Positions 32,966 through 42,172 of a stretch of DNA of 64,000 nucleotides are shown piece after piece; positions within the stretch are counted from its first letter, which is position 1, and each line of letters starts with the position of its first letter. The notes beneath the pieces are model-generated. The model ran no database searches. It saw only the letters and a list, made by a program, of their open reading frames with translations, and was not told the DNA's origin. The DNA comes from Vreelandella zhanjiangensis DSM 21076 (GTDB lineage Bacteria > Pseudomonadota > Gammaproteobacteria > Pseudomonadales > Halomonadaceae), in contig NZ_KB898649.1 of NCBI RefSeq assembly GCF_000377665.1, positions 186,001 through 250,000 on the forward strand, read 5' to 3'. A program made the translations under genes and the position numbers.

Positions 32966-33558
32966 CAGTACTCGATCCCCGCCTGGGCTTTAACGCCGCC
33001 GCGAAACGCATGGCGCTCATCCTGAACGATGCTGATAGTGTCGGCAATTTCCTGAAGCGGCTGCGCCATGGTGCGCCCGGTAATAATCACATTCTGATGC
33101 GCCGGGCGGCGCTGCAAAGCTTCTACCACCGGCACCGGGTCCAGGTAGCCGTACTTGAACATGTAGCTCATTTCGTCCAGCACGATGATGTTGTAGGCCG
33201 GGTCTTCCAACAGGCCCTTGGCGATTTCCCAGGCAGCTTCGGCGGCTTGAATATCGCGCTCGCGGTCCTGGGTTTCCCAGGTAAAGCCCTGGCCCATGAT
33301 GTGCCAGTCAAGCCTTGGGTGATCGCGAAAGAACAGGTATTCGCCGGTTTCACGCCGCCCTTTAATGAACTGAATGACCGCGCCTTTTTGACCATGCCCC
33401 AGCGAGCGCGCCAGCGTACCGAGCGCCGAGCTGCTTTTACCCTTGCCGTTGCCTTTGAGCAGGATTAATACCCCGCGCTCTTCAGTCGCGCGACTGATGC
33501 GCTCATCGACCACCTCTTTTTTGCGCTGCATGCGGTTTTGGTGATTGCTATCGCTCAT
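32965..33558 (-). CDS. cobO: CobO, cob(I)yrinate a,c-diamide adenosyltransferase
   Basis: ATP:corrinoid adenosyltransferase of the CobA/CobO/BtuR type. It attaches the 5'-deoxyadenosyl upper ligand to cob(I)yrinate diamide or other cob(I)alamin forms. The P-loop is LILLKGNGKGKSSSALG (GNGKGKS is diagnostic), with QFIKGRRETGEYLF and the Walker B-like NIIVLDEMSYMFKYGYLD, then VIITGR. From ATG 33558 it is 197 residues, the family length. The upstream extension is a shadow of the chelatase gene. ATG overlaps the upstream stop (ATGA). Confidence 0.95.
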   Translation of the reverse strand: MSDSNHQNRMQRKKEVVDERISRATEERGVLILLKGNGKGKSSSALGTLARSLGHGQKGAVIQFIKGRRETGEYLFFRDHPRLDWHIMGQGFTWETQDRERDIQAAEAAWEIAKGLLEDPAYNIIVLDEMSYMFKYGYLDPVPVVEALQRRPAHQNVIITGRTMAQPLQEIADTISIVQDERHAFRGGVKAQAGIEY

Positions 33559-35300
33559 GCTGACTCCTGGGTGGGCAGTGCCCAATACAAGGCGCCCAGC
33601 TGCTGGGCAAGGCGCGACGCCTGGCCGCGTTTTACAAATGAGTGTTCGGTATCCATCACTACACAATCGCCAAGCGTTGGCAGGTCTGCAACGGATTCGC
33701 GAGTGCGCCCATCGGTGATCAAGTAGGTACGTATATGAAGGCCGGGTTCACGCCGCTGCCACTGACGAATCAACTTTCCTGCCTCCTCAACCGCTTTACG
33801 CAGCGGCGTACCGCCCCCGCCACCGGCACTGTTTAGCGTAGCCTCCAGGCTTTTGGGCGCACGCTGGCGGGTGAGTAGCGGTGTCACCGTATTGTTGCCA
33901 AATCCCAGCACGGCCATCTGCTCGCGAGCGCTGTATGCCTGGCGGGTCAGGCTATCCACCCAGCCCTTGGCCTGGCCCAACAGGCGCTTACCCAGCGTCG
34001 AGCCGGAGGTGTCCAGCAGTACCAGGTGCAGCACCGGCTGCCCAGTGCGCGCTTTTTGATAACGCAACTGCCGCCAGGGCCACTGACCACGATTGGCGAT
34101 CAGCGTGGCGAACCAGTCGGGGCGAGAGGTAGACGAAGGTGGTTTATTAGCTCGCCCCTGGCCTAACTCGGTGCCCTTACGCGTACCGCCAAGTGAAAGC
34201 AGCTGCTTAGCCGCAGGCCGGTTGATGGGTGTAAGCGCAGGGAGATTCAGCGGCTGGCTATCCAGCATGTTCTGCGCGATGGGCGGCATGGCGCCCCACT
34301 GCCCCTGCTCGCCTGAATGCCCACCGGCAGACGATTGACCGCCAGAAGGCTTTTCATTTGGCGTGGACGAAGACGGCGGCGTTGTTGGCGGTGTCGGTGG
34401 CGGTGTGGAAGATTCATGCGTACGCCTATGGGCCAATACCCAAGGCTCAATGGTATCGACATCGTCCTGGGTGATCGTATCGCCCCCCCGCCAAGCGGCA
34501 TGGGCCTGAGCGGCACGGTGCCAGGTAACATCGGCCCGCAGGCCTTCAACGCCTGCCTCTTCACATCGCCTGGCGATGTGCGCGTAAACCCAGTCAGGTG
34601 CGGTAACGGCAGCAAGCGTGCGGCGCGCCTGCTCGATACGTTCACGCAGGGCTGACTGCTCTGCAGCGTAGTCGGCAATAAAGCTTTCGGGGTCACGGTC
34701 GAAGGCATCGCGCTGCTGCACAATGGCGATGCGCTCTTCGATACTCATTGAAGCGGGCTGTTCAAGGCAGAGGCCAAACCGGTCGAGCAACTGCGGGCGC
34801 AGCTCGCCTTCATCCGGGTTCATGGTGCCAATCAGGCTAAAACGCGCCGCGTGAGAGTGGCTGATACCGTCGCGCTCAACGATATTGACCCCACTTGCGG
34901 CTACATCCAGCAGCAGGTCGACTAGGGTATCGGCGAGCAGATTGACTTCATCAACGTACAAAACGCCGCCATGCGCTCTGGCCAAAAGCCCTTCATGAAA
35001 GGTGGCTTCGCGTTCGTTCAATACCTTTTGCAGGTCCAGGCTGCCGGTCAGGCGGTCTTCACTGGCGCCTAGCGGCAAGGTCACAAACGGCGACTTGCCG
35101 CCCTTGTCAGATTCGGGCAGCAGTGCCGCCAGCGCGCGGGCGAGGGTTGATTTTGCGCTGCCTCGCGGGCCGCTAATCAGCACCCCGCCAATGCGCGGGT
35201 TGATTACGTTTAAAAGCAGCGCTTTCTTAAGCGATGCCTGGCCGACGACGGCGGTAAAGGGAAACTCAACCACAGGCATCACCATGGGTAAAAGGAACAT
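33555..35300 (-). CDS. Fused ChlI/ChlD-type AAA+ and VWA chelatase subunit
   Basis: A 581-residue partner of CobN. The N-terminal AAA+ domain has GVLISGPRGSAKSTLARAL (Walker A GPRGSAKS), GVLYVDEVNLLADTLVDLLLDVAASGVNIVERDGISHSH (Walker B and ChlI signature) and a sensor region near FSLIGTMNPDEGELRPQLLDRFGL. A Pro/Ser/Gly-rich linker at about residues 305-350 leads to a von Willebrand A domain with the MIDAS LVLLDTSGST (D-x-S-x-S). This is the BchI/BchD fusion that replaces CobS/CobT in many Proteobacteria. It is the promoter-proximal gene of the chlID-cobJ operon. ATG 35300 is chosen; the ribosome binding site is weak. Confidence 0.92.
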   Translation of the reverse strand: MFLLPMVMPVVEFPFTAVVGQASLKKALLLNVINPRIGGVLISGPRGSAKSTLARALAALLPESDKGGKSPFVTLPLGASEDRLTGSLDLQKVLNEREATFHEGLLARAHGGVLYVDEVNLLADTLVDLLLDVAASGVNIVERDGISHSHAARFSLIGTMNPDEGELRPQLLDRFGLCLEQPASMSIEERIAIVQQRDAFDRDPESFIADYAAEQSALRERIEQARRTLAAVTAPDWVYAHIARRCEEAGVEGLRADVTWHRAAQAHAAWRGGDTITQDDVDTIEPWVLAHRRTHESSTPPPTPPTTPPSSSTPNEKPSGGQSSAGGHSGEQGQWGAMPPIAQNMLDSQPLNLPALTPINRPAAKQLLSLGGTRKGTELGQGRANKPPSSTSRPDWFATLIANRGQWPWRQLRYQKARTGQPVLHLVLLDTSGSTLGKRLLGQAKGWVDSLTRQAYSAREQMAVLGFGNNTVTPLLTRQRAPKSLEATLNSAGGGGGTPLRKAVEEAGKLIRQWQRREPGLHIRTYLITDGRTRESVADLPTLGDCVVMDTEHSFVKRGQASRLAQQLGALYWALPTQESA

Positions 35301-35672
35301 TGACTTGATTTAACAAGAAGATATTGAGCGACTGAGAGCCGCAACAAGCGCGTAAAGCGCATACTTTACAAGCGGGTAAAACTAATACATTAAGCAGCGC
35401 ATGGACACTGCAATACACGTGAAAGTTATTCATCCCTGACACGAGAATAACGATAGAGCCAAACCCCGTGAAAGTGGCTACAATAACCGCGCATTATAGA
35501 GGATGGCGTCAGGTGGAAGCCACCTCGCCACTTCAGCAAGTCGTCAATATCAAAGGTTTTTTAGTGTTTTATCCTCTCGTCTTCGGCAGTCTGTCGAGCT
35601 TTATGTCCATCGGTACCCGGAACACCATCTCATGAAGTTCGCCCCCGCCCTATTTAATACGCCTTTCACACA
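35301..35672. promoter_or_regulatory. Divergent control region of the cob and btuCD operons
   Basis: A 372-base region separating the minus-strand chlID-cob operon from the plus-strand btuCD pair, with no ORF of note. A strong hairpin GGCG-tc-AGGTGG / CCACCT-CGCC occupies 35505-35529, upstream of btuC. A second possible control element is a tiny frame MSIGTRNTIS starting near 35603. I searched for a cobalamin riboswitch on both strands (GCCACTG, the GGTGCxAACxGGGAA and B12-box motifs) and found none, unlike the clear one upstream of btuB. Regulation of these two operons therefore must work otherwise. Confidence 0.5.
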
Positions 35673-36743
35673 ATGAAAGCCATTGCCATGCAAAGCGCCC
35701 CGATGGCTCGCACTCAGGCGCACTGGCTTTGGCTTGCGCCCTTGGTGCTGCTGATCGCGCTGCTTGCCGGTACGGCGATTGGTGAAACGGCGATTCCCGT
35801 GGATACGATTCTCAAGGTATTGGCTAATCATCTTCTGGGTGCTAACTACGCCGTTGATCGTATCGATGCTGGGATTATCTGGAACTACCGGCTAAGCCGC
35901 GCCATCGTTGCGGCGTGCTGCGGCACCGCGCTGGCGCTGGCCGGAGTTGTGCTCCAGGCGTTACTGCGCAACCCCTTGGCTGACCCCTACTTGATGGGTA
36001 TTTCGGCCGGCGCCTCAACCGGTGCCGTAGCCGTTACGGTGGCGGGCCTTGGCGCGGGGGCTTTCACCTTATCTGCCGGAGCATTTGCCGGAGCGGGACT
36101 TGCATTTGGTTTGGTAGTACTGCTTGCCCATGCGGCCAGCAGCGGGACCGGCGGTGGGCGCAGTACTCAGGCGGCCGGGGCCATCATTCTGGCGGGTATT
36201 GCAGGTTCTCAGCTGTTTAATGCGCTCACCGCCTTCATCATTACCAAGTCGGCCAGTGCCGAGCAGGCGCGCGGCATTATGTTCTGGCTACTGGGCAATC
36301 TTTCCGGCGTGCGCTGGGCTGATGTGATGATTGCTCTCCCAGCGGCCTTGGGCGGCCTGTTGATTTGCCTTTGGCACCGCCGCGCATTGGATGCCTTTAC
36401 CTTTGGCGCCGACAGCGCGGCTTCCATGGGCATCGCCGTTCGCCCGACCCGCGGGTTATTAATTATCGCGGTGGCGCTGGTCACAGCCATTATGGTATCG
36501 ATGGTCGGCGCTATTGGTTTTGTTGGCTTGGTAATTCCCCATGCCATGCGTTTTATCGTGGGTACCCAACATACTCGTTTGGTGCCCGCTTCGGCACTTG
36601 CTGGCGCCGTGTTTTTGATTGGCTCAGATATTCTTTCGCGCATTCTGGTGCCCGGCCAGGTACTGCCGATTGGGGTGATTACCTCGTTGATTGGCGCGCC
36701 GGCCTTTGCGTTGATTCTTGTGCGCGGCACGAGGAACCGATGA
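35673..36743 (+). CDS. btuC: FecCD/BtuC-type ABC transporter permease (copy 1)
   Basis: A 356-residue inner-membrane permease of the iron-siderophore/cobalamin family with about nine or ten transmembrane helices. Typical segments: IIWNYRLSRAIVAACCGTALALAGVVLQALLRNPLADPYLMGISAGASTGAV (RNPLADPYxLG-SxG signature), MFWLLGNLSGVRWADV, and IGFVGLVIPHAMRFIVGTQHTRLVPASALAGAVFLIGSDILSR. It is followed by its ATPase with a four-base overlap, but no substrate-binding gene. A second permease set (btuF-C-D) lies at 39502-42172, so this copy may import cobalt-corrinoid or metal-chelate substrates and share that BtuF, or use one elsewhere. It sits directly beside the corrin operon. Confidence 0.88.
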   Translation: MKAIAMQSAPMARTQAHWLWLAPLVLLIALLAGTAIGETAIPVDTILKVLANHLLGANYAVDRIDAGIIWNYRLSRAIVAACCGTALALAGVVLQALLRNPLADPYLMGISAGASTGAVAVTVAGLGAGAFTLSAGAFAGAGLAFGLVVLLAHAASSGTGGGRSTQAAGAIILAGIAGSQLFNALTAFIITKSASAEQARGIMFWLLGNLSGVRWADVMIALPAALGGLLICLWHRRALDAFTFGADSAASMGIAVRPTRGLLIIAVALVTAIMVSMVGAIGFVGLVIPHAMRFIVGTQHTRLVPASALAGAVFLIGSDILSRILVPGQVLPIGVITSLIGAPAFALILVRGTRNR

Positions 36744-37504
36744 AATTAACTGCACAACAGCTGGGGTGGAGCGTACATGGGCGCACGCTGTTAGAAGACG
36801 TTTGTCTTGATGTAGCGCCCGGCCAGACCTTCGGCCTGATTGGCCCGAACGGCTCCGGTAAAACTACGCTATTACGCCTGCTGGCAGGTTTGAATAAACC
36901 TAAAACAGGCCGCGTACATATAAACGACCGGTCGATTGCCAAAATGCGCCAGCGGCATATCGCGCAATCCATCGCGCTGGTTGAGCAACAGGCGGAAACC
37001 ACCGACAGGATCCACGTGCGCCAGGTCGTGGGGCTGGGCCGAACGCCGTTCCTTTCGGCGCTGCGCCCGTGGTCAGCTCAGGATGACGCCATTGTGGATC
37101 AGGCGCTGAGCGATGTAGATATGGCGCATATGGCGGACCGGCTCTGGCACACGCTTTCCGGCGGCGAGCGCCAGCGCGTGCATATTGCCCGGGCGCTTGC
37201 CCAGCAGCCCAAAATCCTCCTGCTGGATGAGCCCACCAACCACCTGGATATTCGCCACCAGCTGTCGATTCTTGAGCTGGTCAGGCAGCTGCCCATCACC
37301 GTGGTAATTTCCCTGCACGATCTGAATCAGGCCATGGAGTGCGACCGTATTGGCGTGATGGACGGTGGACGCCTGATCGCCAGCGGCCAGCCACATGACG
37401 TGCTGACTACCGAGCGCTTACAAGAGACGTTCGGTGTGTATGCCCACGTGCTGGATGATCCCATTGACGGCAAACGGATCATGCGTTTTAGAAGCGCGGT
37501 TTAA
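36740..37504 (+). CDS. btuD: BtuD-type ABC transporter ATP-binding protein (copy 1)
   Basis: A 254-residue ATPase partner of the preceding permease. Walker A is GLIGPNGSGKTTLLRLLAG, the signature is TLSGGERQRVHIARAL, Walker B is KILLLDEPTNHLD, and the H-loop is VVISLHDLNQAMECD. The FecE/BtuD style is clear from VGLGRTPFLSALRPWS and the C-terminal GVYAHVLDDPIDGKR. The ATG at 36740 overlaps the permease stop (ATGA), so expression is coupled. A longer open frame starting upstream is a shadow of the permease gene. The true substrate is likely cobalamin or a siderophore; context favours corrinoid. Confidence 0.9.
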   Translation: MKLTAQQLGWSVHGRTLLEDVCLDVAPGQTFGLIGPNGSGKTTLLRLLAGLNKPKTGRVHINDRSIAKMRQRHIAQSIALVEQQAETTDRIHVRQVVGLGRTPFLSALRPWSAQDDAIVDQALSDVDMAHMADRLWHTLSGGERQRVHIARALAQQPKILLLDEPTNHLDIRHQLSILELVRQLPITVVISLHDLNQAMECDRIGVMDGGRLIASGQPHDVLTTERLQETFGVYAHVLDDPIDGKRIMRFRSAV

Positions 37505-37584
37505 ACGCTTTTCGGCGGTATAACGCTTTCTTTGCTAAGGTGTGGGTTCTTGTAACGAACTCTTACAATAAACGGGAACTCCAC

Positions 37585-38472
37585 ATGCGTATTTTGTTTA
37601 CCGGTGGTAGTGGCAAGGCTGGCCGTCATGCGACCGCGTATTTGCGCGACCAGGGTCACAGCATCACCAATCTGGACTGGGTAGCGTCCGATGTGCCGGG
37701 CATCACCACGCTGAAGGTAGACTTGACCGACGCGGGCCAAGTGTTCAATGCGTGCCAAGCTTACGCCACTTTCGATGAGCTGGAGCCGGGCACTGGAATG
37801 CCACGCTACGATGCCATCGTTCACTTTGCCGCTATCCCCGCCATTCTGCACCGCCCGGATAACGAAACCTACCGTATCAATACGCTAAGCACCTACCATA
37901 TTCTGGATGCTGCCACCCGGCTGGGCATCCCCAAGATAATCTTTGCCTCCAGCGAAACCACCTACGGCATCTGCTTTGCCGATGGCGAGAAGCTGCCAGA
38001 CTACCTGCCTATCGATGAAGAGCACCCCACTGTGCCGCAAGACAGCTACGCCATGAGCAAGGTAGTCAACGAAGTAACCGCGCGTTCGTTTCAAGCGCGC
38101 TCAGGCATCGACATTTACGCCCTGCGTATCAATAACGTGATCGAGCCTCACGAGTACCGCCAAAACTTCCCGGCGTATATGGATAACCCGGCGCTGCGCC
38201 GACGCAACATCTTCGCCTATATTGATGCCCGCGACTTGGGTCAGATGGTCGACTGCTGTCTGAAAACGGATGGCTTGGGTTACGAGGTGTTTAACGTCGC
38301 CAATGAGGATCTATCGGTAGGGCTTACCAATGCCCAGGTGATTGAGCGCTTCTATCCTGGCGTACCTGTACAGCACGCAATGGGAGAATATGAGACGTTC
38401 TACAGTATCGACAAAGCGCGGCGCCTGGTGGGTTTCGAACCGCGTCACTCTTGGCGAGCTGAGCTGGAGTAG
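37585..38472 (+). CDS. NAD(P)-dependent epimerase/dehydratase family protein
   Basis: An extended short-chain dehydrogenase of about 295 residues. The nucleotide-binding turn is ILFTGGSGKAGRHATAYL (G-G-x-G-x-x-G-R), followed by VHFAAIPAI, and the catalytic pair SYAMSK (Y-x-x-x-K) with the preceding Ser/Thr in FASSETTYG. It resembles nucleotide-sugar epimerases of unknown specificity, in the family often named NAD(P)-dependent oxidoreductase. ATG at 37585 (MRILFTGG) has CGGGA 7 nt upstream. It is unrelated to cobalamin genes and probably a separate transcription unit 80 bases after btuD. Confidence 0.88.
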   Translation: MRILFTGGSGKAGRHATAYLRDQGHSITNLDWVASDVPGITTLKVDLTDAGQVFNACQAYATFDELEPGTGMPRYDAIVHFAAIPAILHRPDNETYRINTLSTYHILDAATRLGIPKIIFASSETTYGICFADGEKLPDYLPIDEEHPTVPQDSYAMSKVVNEVTARSFQARSGIDIYALRINNVIEPHEYRQNFPAYMDNPALRRRNIFAYIDARDLGQMVDCCLKTDGLGYEVFNVANEDLSVGLTNAQVIERFYPGVPVQHAMGEYETFYSIDKARRLVGFEPRHSWRAELE

Positions 38473-38483
38473 TAAATCAACAC

Positions 38484-38535
38484 GTCTTACTTTCTTGTCT
38501 TACTTTCTCATCTCACTATCTCGCCTCACTATCTC
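38484..38535. repeat. Short direct-repeat patch (TCTTACTTTCT, CTCACTATCTC)
   Basis: Two different 11-mers are each duplicated at a 13-bp period: TCTTACTTTCT at 38485 and 38498, and CTCACTATCTC at 38512 and 38525. It is a pyrimidine-rich patch just after the stop of the epimerase gene, with no coding role seen. Confidence 0.55.
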
Positions 38536-38655
38536 AGAAAAGGATTCCCTGTAAGATTCCTGATCAGTGCATGAGGACTACGCGCTTGGCAATATGCCTC
38601 GTGCGTAGTGCTGCTGACTGCACCTCCGGGGCCATCTATCTTGCTATCTATTTTG

Positions 38656-39267
38656 CTATCGTAAGAACCGCCACACCACGCTGTGTTCAGATCCCATGCT
38701 CCATAGCAGCACAACGATCGCAAGCAGCACTTCTAATACCAGCACGCCGATGCATAGCGTCGCGGTTGACATGATAAAGCCACGCTTATGGCTGATACCC
38801 AGGAAACTGGGCGTTCCCTTGTAGAGCAGGTAAGCGCTGTAAAGTAGGCCAATCACTATGCCCAACATGCAAAACCAGAAAACCGGATAAAGCGCAAAAA
38901 CACCGCTCAGAAACATCGGCGTGGCAATGTATCCCGCGAAAATAATACAGTCGCGGCGGCTAGGACGGCTCTCCAGCTTGCGGGCTAGCCAGTAAATCAC
39001 ATTGCCGACCAAACCAACGGCCACTAACATCAGCGCATAGAACGCAACACCTAGCGCCAGGCCATTGGTAATAGAGACTTTATAGGTATCGATACCGCCA
39101 TAGGTCCAACCCAGACGGGTCGTGCCGATTAGCGCACAGACCACAGGTATAGCCGCCAGAATAAGCACATGGTGGGCATAGAGATGGCTGACGGATTCAT
39201 GCTCGTCACTGATTTTATGCCACTCTACGTCAGGATGATGGAGGAGCCCCCAAACATGGTGGATCAT
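38656..39267 (-). CDS. Yip1-domain integral membrane protein
   Basis: A 203-residue membrane protein with about five transmembrane helices (LILAAIPVVCALIGTTRLGW, LALGVAFYALMLVAVGLVGNVIYWLA, CIIFAGYIATPMFLSGVFALYPVFWFCMLGIVIGLLYSAYLLY, and VLVLEVLLAIVVLLW). The order and the cytosolic N-terminus with the HVWGLLHHPDVEWHKI start are typical of the bacterial YIP1 family, whose role is unknown. ATG at 39267 has GGGAGGT about 8 nt upstream. It stands alone between epimerase and btuD. Confidence 0.85.
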   Translation of the reverse strand: MIHHVWGLLHHPDVEWHKISDEHESVSHLYAHHVLILAAIPVVCALIGTTRLGWTYGGIDTYKVSITNGLALGVAFYALMLVAVGLVGNVIYWLARKLESRPSRRDCIIFAGYIATPMFLSGVFALYPVFWFCMLGIVIGLLYSAYLLYKGTPSFLGISHKRGFIMSTATLCIGVLVLEVLLAIVVLLWSMGSEHSVVWRFLR

Positions 39268-39501
39268 AACGACCTCCCGCTAATGCAAAGGCATAGCACT
39301 TGAAACCAGCACCTGGGACCAGCTGCTGGGATCAGACTTGAGATCAGGTGATGATCAGTGGGGTCAATCATCAAGGCCCAAACCCACTTTTAGTGTAGAT
39401 CACCAGGTCTATTTATGACGCTTAATGGCCGCTGTTCAGTAAAGATATTTTTCTGCCAACCGTTACTCCCCCTCACGCGTTTAGCGACAGCGCTGTGTCC
39501 T

Positions 39502-40266
39502 CTATATCGGTACAAATACCGGCGCACCATTGACCTCAACGACCATGAGCCGCTGACGGTAGAGCGCTTCGAGCGTACCGGCGGTTAGCAGCCTTTCTTG
39601 TGGGCCCCACTTGGCTTCCCCATCAGGGTACAGAAGCAGTATCTGGTCGCACCAGCGGGCGGCTAAATTAAGATCATGCAGGCACATCACCACACTTTTG
39701 CCGCTTGCCGCCTGCTCGGCCATTAACGCCATGACGGCACTTTGGTGATGAAGATCCAAGTGATTGGTCGGCTCATCGGCAAGCCAGATAGCGGGAGCTT
39801 GAGTAAGCACCGTGGCCAGAGCAACGCGCTGGCGCTCGCCCCCGGAAAGCGTATTGACCAGCCGCTCGCGTAAGGAAGCGATATCCAGGCGGGCCAACGC
39901 CTGCTCTGCAAGGGTGTAGTCAGCGCCACTTTCCCGCTGCCAAGCGGAAAGAAACGGATGGCGGCCAATCAGCGCCGTTTCCATCACCGTAGCCGGAAAG
40001 CTATCCATTCGCTCCTGAAACACGACCCCTAACGTTTGCGCGACCTGGCGGCGACGTAGGCTGGCAAGCGGTGCTTCGTTGAGATGAACGCTCCCGGAGC
40101 GCGGCGCTCGTAACCCCGCCAGAGTGTGCAGAAGTGTAGTTTTACCCGCCCCGTTGGGCCCTAGTACGCCCCATACTTGCCCTGGTTGAATGGTTAAATT
40201 CAGCGGTGTTCCGCCTGGGCGATTAGGCACATCGATCACCAACTGCTGAGTGGTCAATATGCTCAT
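39502..40266 (-). CDS. btuD: BtuD, cobalamin ABC transporter ATP-binding protein (copy 2)
   Basis: ATPase of the riboswitch-controlled importer, 254 residues. Walker A VLGPNGAGKTTLLHTLAG, signature TLSGGERQRVALATVL, Walker B AIWLADEPTNHLD (Ala-Asp-Glu rather than Leu-Asp-Glu), and H-loop VVMCLHDLNLAARWCD. The C-terminal part is short and ends FVPI, as in BtuD-like proteins. It is the last gene of btuB-btuF-btuC-btuD on the minus strand, with its ATG overlapping the btuC stop (TAATG). Confidence 0.92.
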   Translation of the reverse strand: MSILTTQQLVIDVPNRPGGTPLNLTIQPGQVWGVLGPNGAGKTTLLHTLAGLRAPRSGSVHLNEAPLASLRRRQVAQTLGVVFQERMDSFPATVMETALIGRHPFLSAWQRESGADYTLAEQALARLDIASLRERLVNTLSGGERQRVALATVLTQAPAIWLADEPTNHLDLHHQSAVMALMAEQAASGKSVVMCLHDLNLAARWCDQILLLYPDGEAKWGPQERLLTAGTLEALYRQRLMVVEVNGAPVFVPI

Positions 40267-41249
40267 TAGCGGCTCCGGTGGAGCAGAAACAAAAACGTGG
40301 GCACGCCCAAAAGCGCGGTAATCACCCCAACCGGCAGCTGTTCAGGGGCAATCATGGTGCGCGCTAAGGTATCGGCCAACACCAGCAGCGTGCCGCCCGC
40401 CAGCGCGCAGGCGGGTAGAATAAGCCGCTGATCGTTGCCTAATAGCAAACGCAGCATATGGGGCACCACAAGACCCACAAACCCGATGCTGCCTGCGGTG
40501 GTGACCGCCGCTGCCGTCAGCAGGCTGGCAAGAATGTAGATACCCCACTCCAGCGGGCGCACGTTAACCCCCAGTGCAGCAGCCTGGGGTGCGCCACGGG
40601 CCAGCACGTTGAGACTTCGCCCCAAAGGTACCAGCAGCAGGCATACTGCCAGCAGCAGTAAAAGCGGCGGCCAGGGGGTACGCGCATAGGAAAGATCGCC
40701 CATCAGCCAATACAGCATGCCCGGCAGACGCTCGGCAGGGCTCATCGCCAGCATCAACGTAATCACAGCCCCCCAACCTGAAGCGACTACCACCCCGGTT
40801 AACAGCAGCCTTGCAGGGCTCCAGCCGCCGCGGCCATGCGCCAAACCAAACACCAACAGCGTTGAAAACAGCGCGCCAACAAATGCCGCCCCCGATACCA
40901 GGAACCCGCCCAGACCCACCAGCATGGCTGCCAGCGCGCCAATAGAGGCTCCGCCAGAAAGCCCCAGCACGTAAGGATCAGCCAAAGGGTTGCGCAGCAG
41001 TACTTGCATCAGCGCTCCGGCTACCGCCAGCAAGCCACCCACAGCAAACGCCGAAAGCGCTCGAGGCAAACGCAGCTCCCAGACCAGCGTGCTGGCTAAA
41101 AGCTCGCCCTGCCCCTGGGCAACTGCCCACAGTTGAGCAACTGAGAGGGAGGCGCTGCCAATACTCACGGCAAACAGCAAAGCGATTAGCGCGGCAAGGA
41201 CAAGCACTCCCAAGGGCGCACTTAGGCTGCCTTGCGCTACTTTCCTCAT
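40266..41249 (-). CDS. btuC: BtuC, cobalamin ABC transporter permease (copy 2)
   Basis: A 327-residue FecCD-family permease with about ten transmembrane segments. Family marks are LVWELRLPRALSAFAVGGLLAVAGALMQVLLRNPLADPYVLGLSGGASIGALAAMLVGLG, MLYWLMGDLSYARTPWPPLLLLLAVCLLL, and GSIGFVGLVVPHMLRLLLGNDQRLILPACALAGGTLLVLADTLARTMIAPEQLPVGVITALLGVPTFLFLLHRSR. It overlaps the end of btuF by TAATG. With BtuF and BtuD it forms the inner-membrane vitamin B12 importer fed by BtuB. Confidence 0.93.
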   Translation of the reverse strand: MRKVAQGSLSAPLGVLVLAALIALLFAVSIGSASLSVAQLWAVAQGQGELLASTLVWELRLPRALSAFAVGGLLAVAGALMQVLLRNPLADPYVLGLSGGASIGALAAMLVGLGGFLVSGAAFVGALFSTLLVFGLAHGRGGWSPARLLLTGVVVASGWGAVITLMLAMSPAERLPGMLYWLMGDLSYARTPWPPLLLLLAVCLLLVPLGRSLNVLARGAPQAAALGVNVRPLEWGIYILASLLTAAAVTTAGSIGFVGLVVPHMLRLLLGNDQRLILPACALAGGTLLVLADTLARTMIAPEQLPVGVITALLGVPTFLFLLHRSR

Positions 41250-42172
41250 TACCTCGCCCCACGCATTCGGCGAACGCTATCCAGCTGGTCACACAGAATC
41301 TTGGCACCTTGTACCATGCGCGGCGTCGGGCGCTGAATAAGCGAAGGCGGTACAAAGAACAGATGGTTATTGATCACCGCCGTAAGGTACGGATACTGCT
41401 CCCAGTGGGTCAGCCAGTGACGGTTCTCTTCACCCATCCCACCAGCCACGATAGCTTCAGGATTGGCTGCCAGCACGGCCTCATCATCAAGGCGTGGTAC
41501 TAAACGTGACTGTTCTCCCACCACGTTAAACCCGCCGCACAGCTGAATGACCTGACCAATAAGATGCTGGTCATTAACGCTCATAAGCGGCTCGTCCCAC
41601 ACCTGGTAAAACGTACTGACCGGCTCACGGTGTTCATATTGATTTTCAAGCGCTACCATCTGGCGCCGAAAACCATCAGCGACACGCTGCCCGGCGGCTT
41701 CGGTACCGGCCAATCGCGCTATGCGCTCAATCGTGCTGGCCACGCCCTCAATTGTGCGGGGCTCAATATAAAAAACCGATAGGCCTAACGCTTCCAGCGT
41801 TTCCAACTGCTCGGCTGGATTGCCCGTGACCCAGCCAACGACCAGGTCAGGCGCAAGGCTTATCAACGCCTCAAGATCAATACGGGTATGGCTGCCCACT
41901 GAGGCAACCTGCTTTGCCTCGGGCGGATAATCGCTATAGGAGACCACCGCCACCACCTGCTCACCCGCACCGGCGGCGTAGGTAAGCTCGGTGGCGCCCG
42001 GCGACAGCGTGGCGATGCGCCGGGCAGGATTGTACAGGCAGACTTCGCGGTCGCGATCATCCACCACGCAGCGCGCGTGGTGATTCGCTTGCGCCATACC
42101 CACCGGCATTACTAGCACGAGGGCCAGCGCCGCTCGCGCCAATTTATGCACTTTATTGACCAAAATGAACAC
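41249..42172 (-). CDS. btuF: BtuF, periplasmic cobalamin-binding protein
   Basis: A 307-residue substrate-binding protein of the TroA/BtuF fold. There is an N-terminal signal peptide (LARAALALVLVMPVGMAQA). The body shows ARRIATLSPGATELTYAAGAGEQVVAVVSYSDYPPEAKQVASVG, the hinge helix and the typical VWDEPLMSVNDQHLIGQVIQLCGGFNVVG and PSLIQRPTPRMVQGAKILCDQLD. It starts at GTG 42172 and overlaps the btuB 3' end by 20 bases, consistent with coupled expression. It presents B12 to BtuCD. Confidence 0.93.
   Translation of the reverse strand: MFILVNKVHKLARAALALVLVMPVGMAQANHHARCVVDDRDREVCLYNPARRIATLSPGATELTYAAGAGEQVVAVVSYSDYPPEAKQVASVGSHTRIDLEALISLAPDLVVGWVTGNPAEQLETLEALGLSVFYIEPRTIEGVASTIERIARLAGTEAAGQRVADGFRRQMVALENQYEHREPVSTFYQVWDEPLMSVNDQHLIGQVIQLCGGFNVVGEQSRLVPRLDDEAVLAANPEAIVAGGMGEENRHWLTHWEQYPYLTAVINNHLFFVPPSLIQRPTPRMVQGAKILCDQLDSVRRMRGAR

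Noticed and set aside
35301..35500. Possible cobalamin riboswitch before the chlID-cob operon
   Set aside because: A GTAGCCACTT stretch recalls one piece of the class, but the B12 box and the other conserved blocks are absent on both strands.
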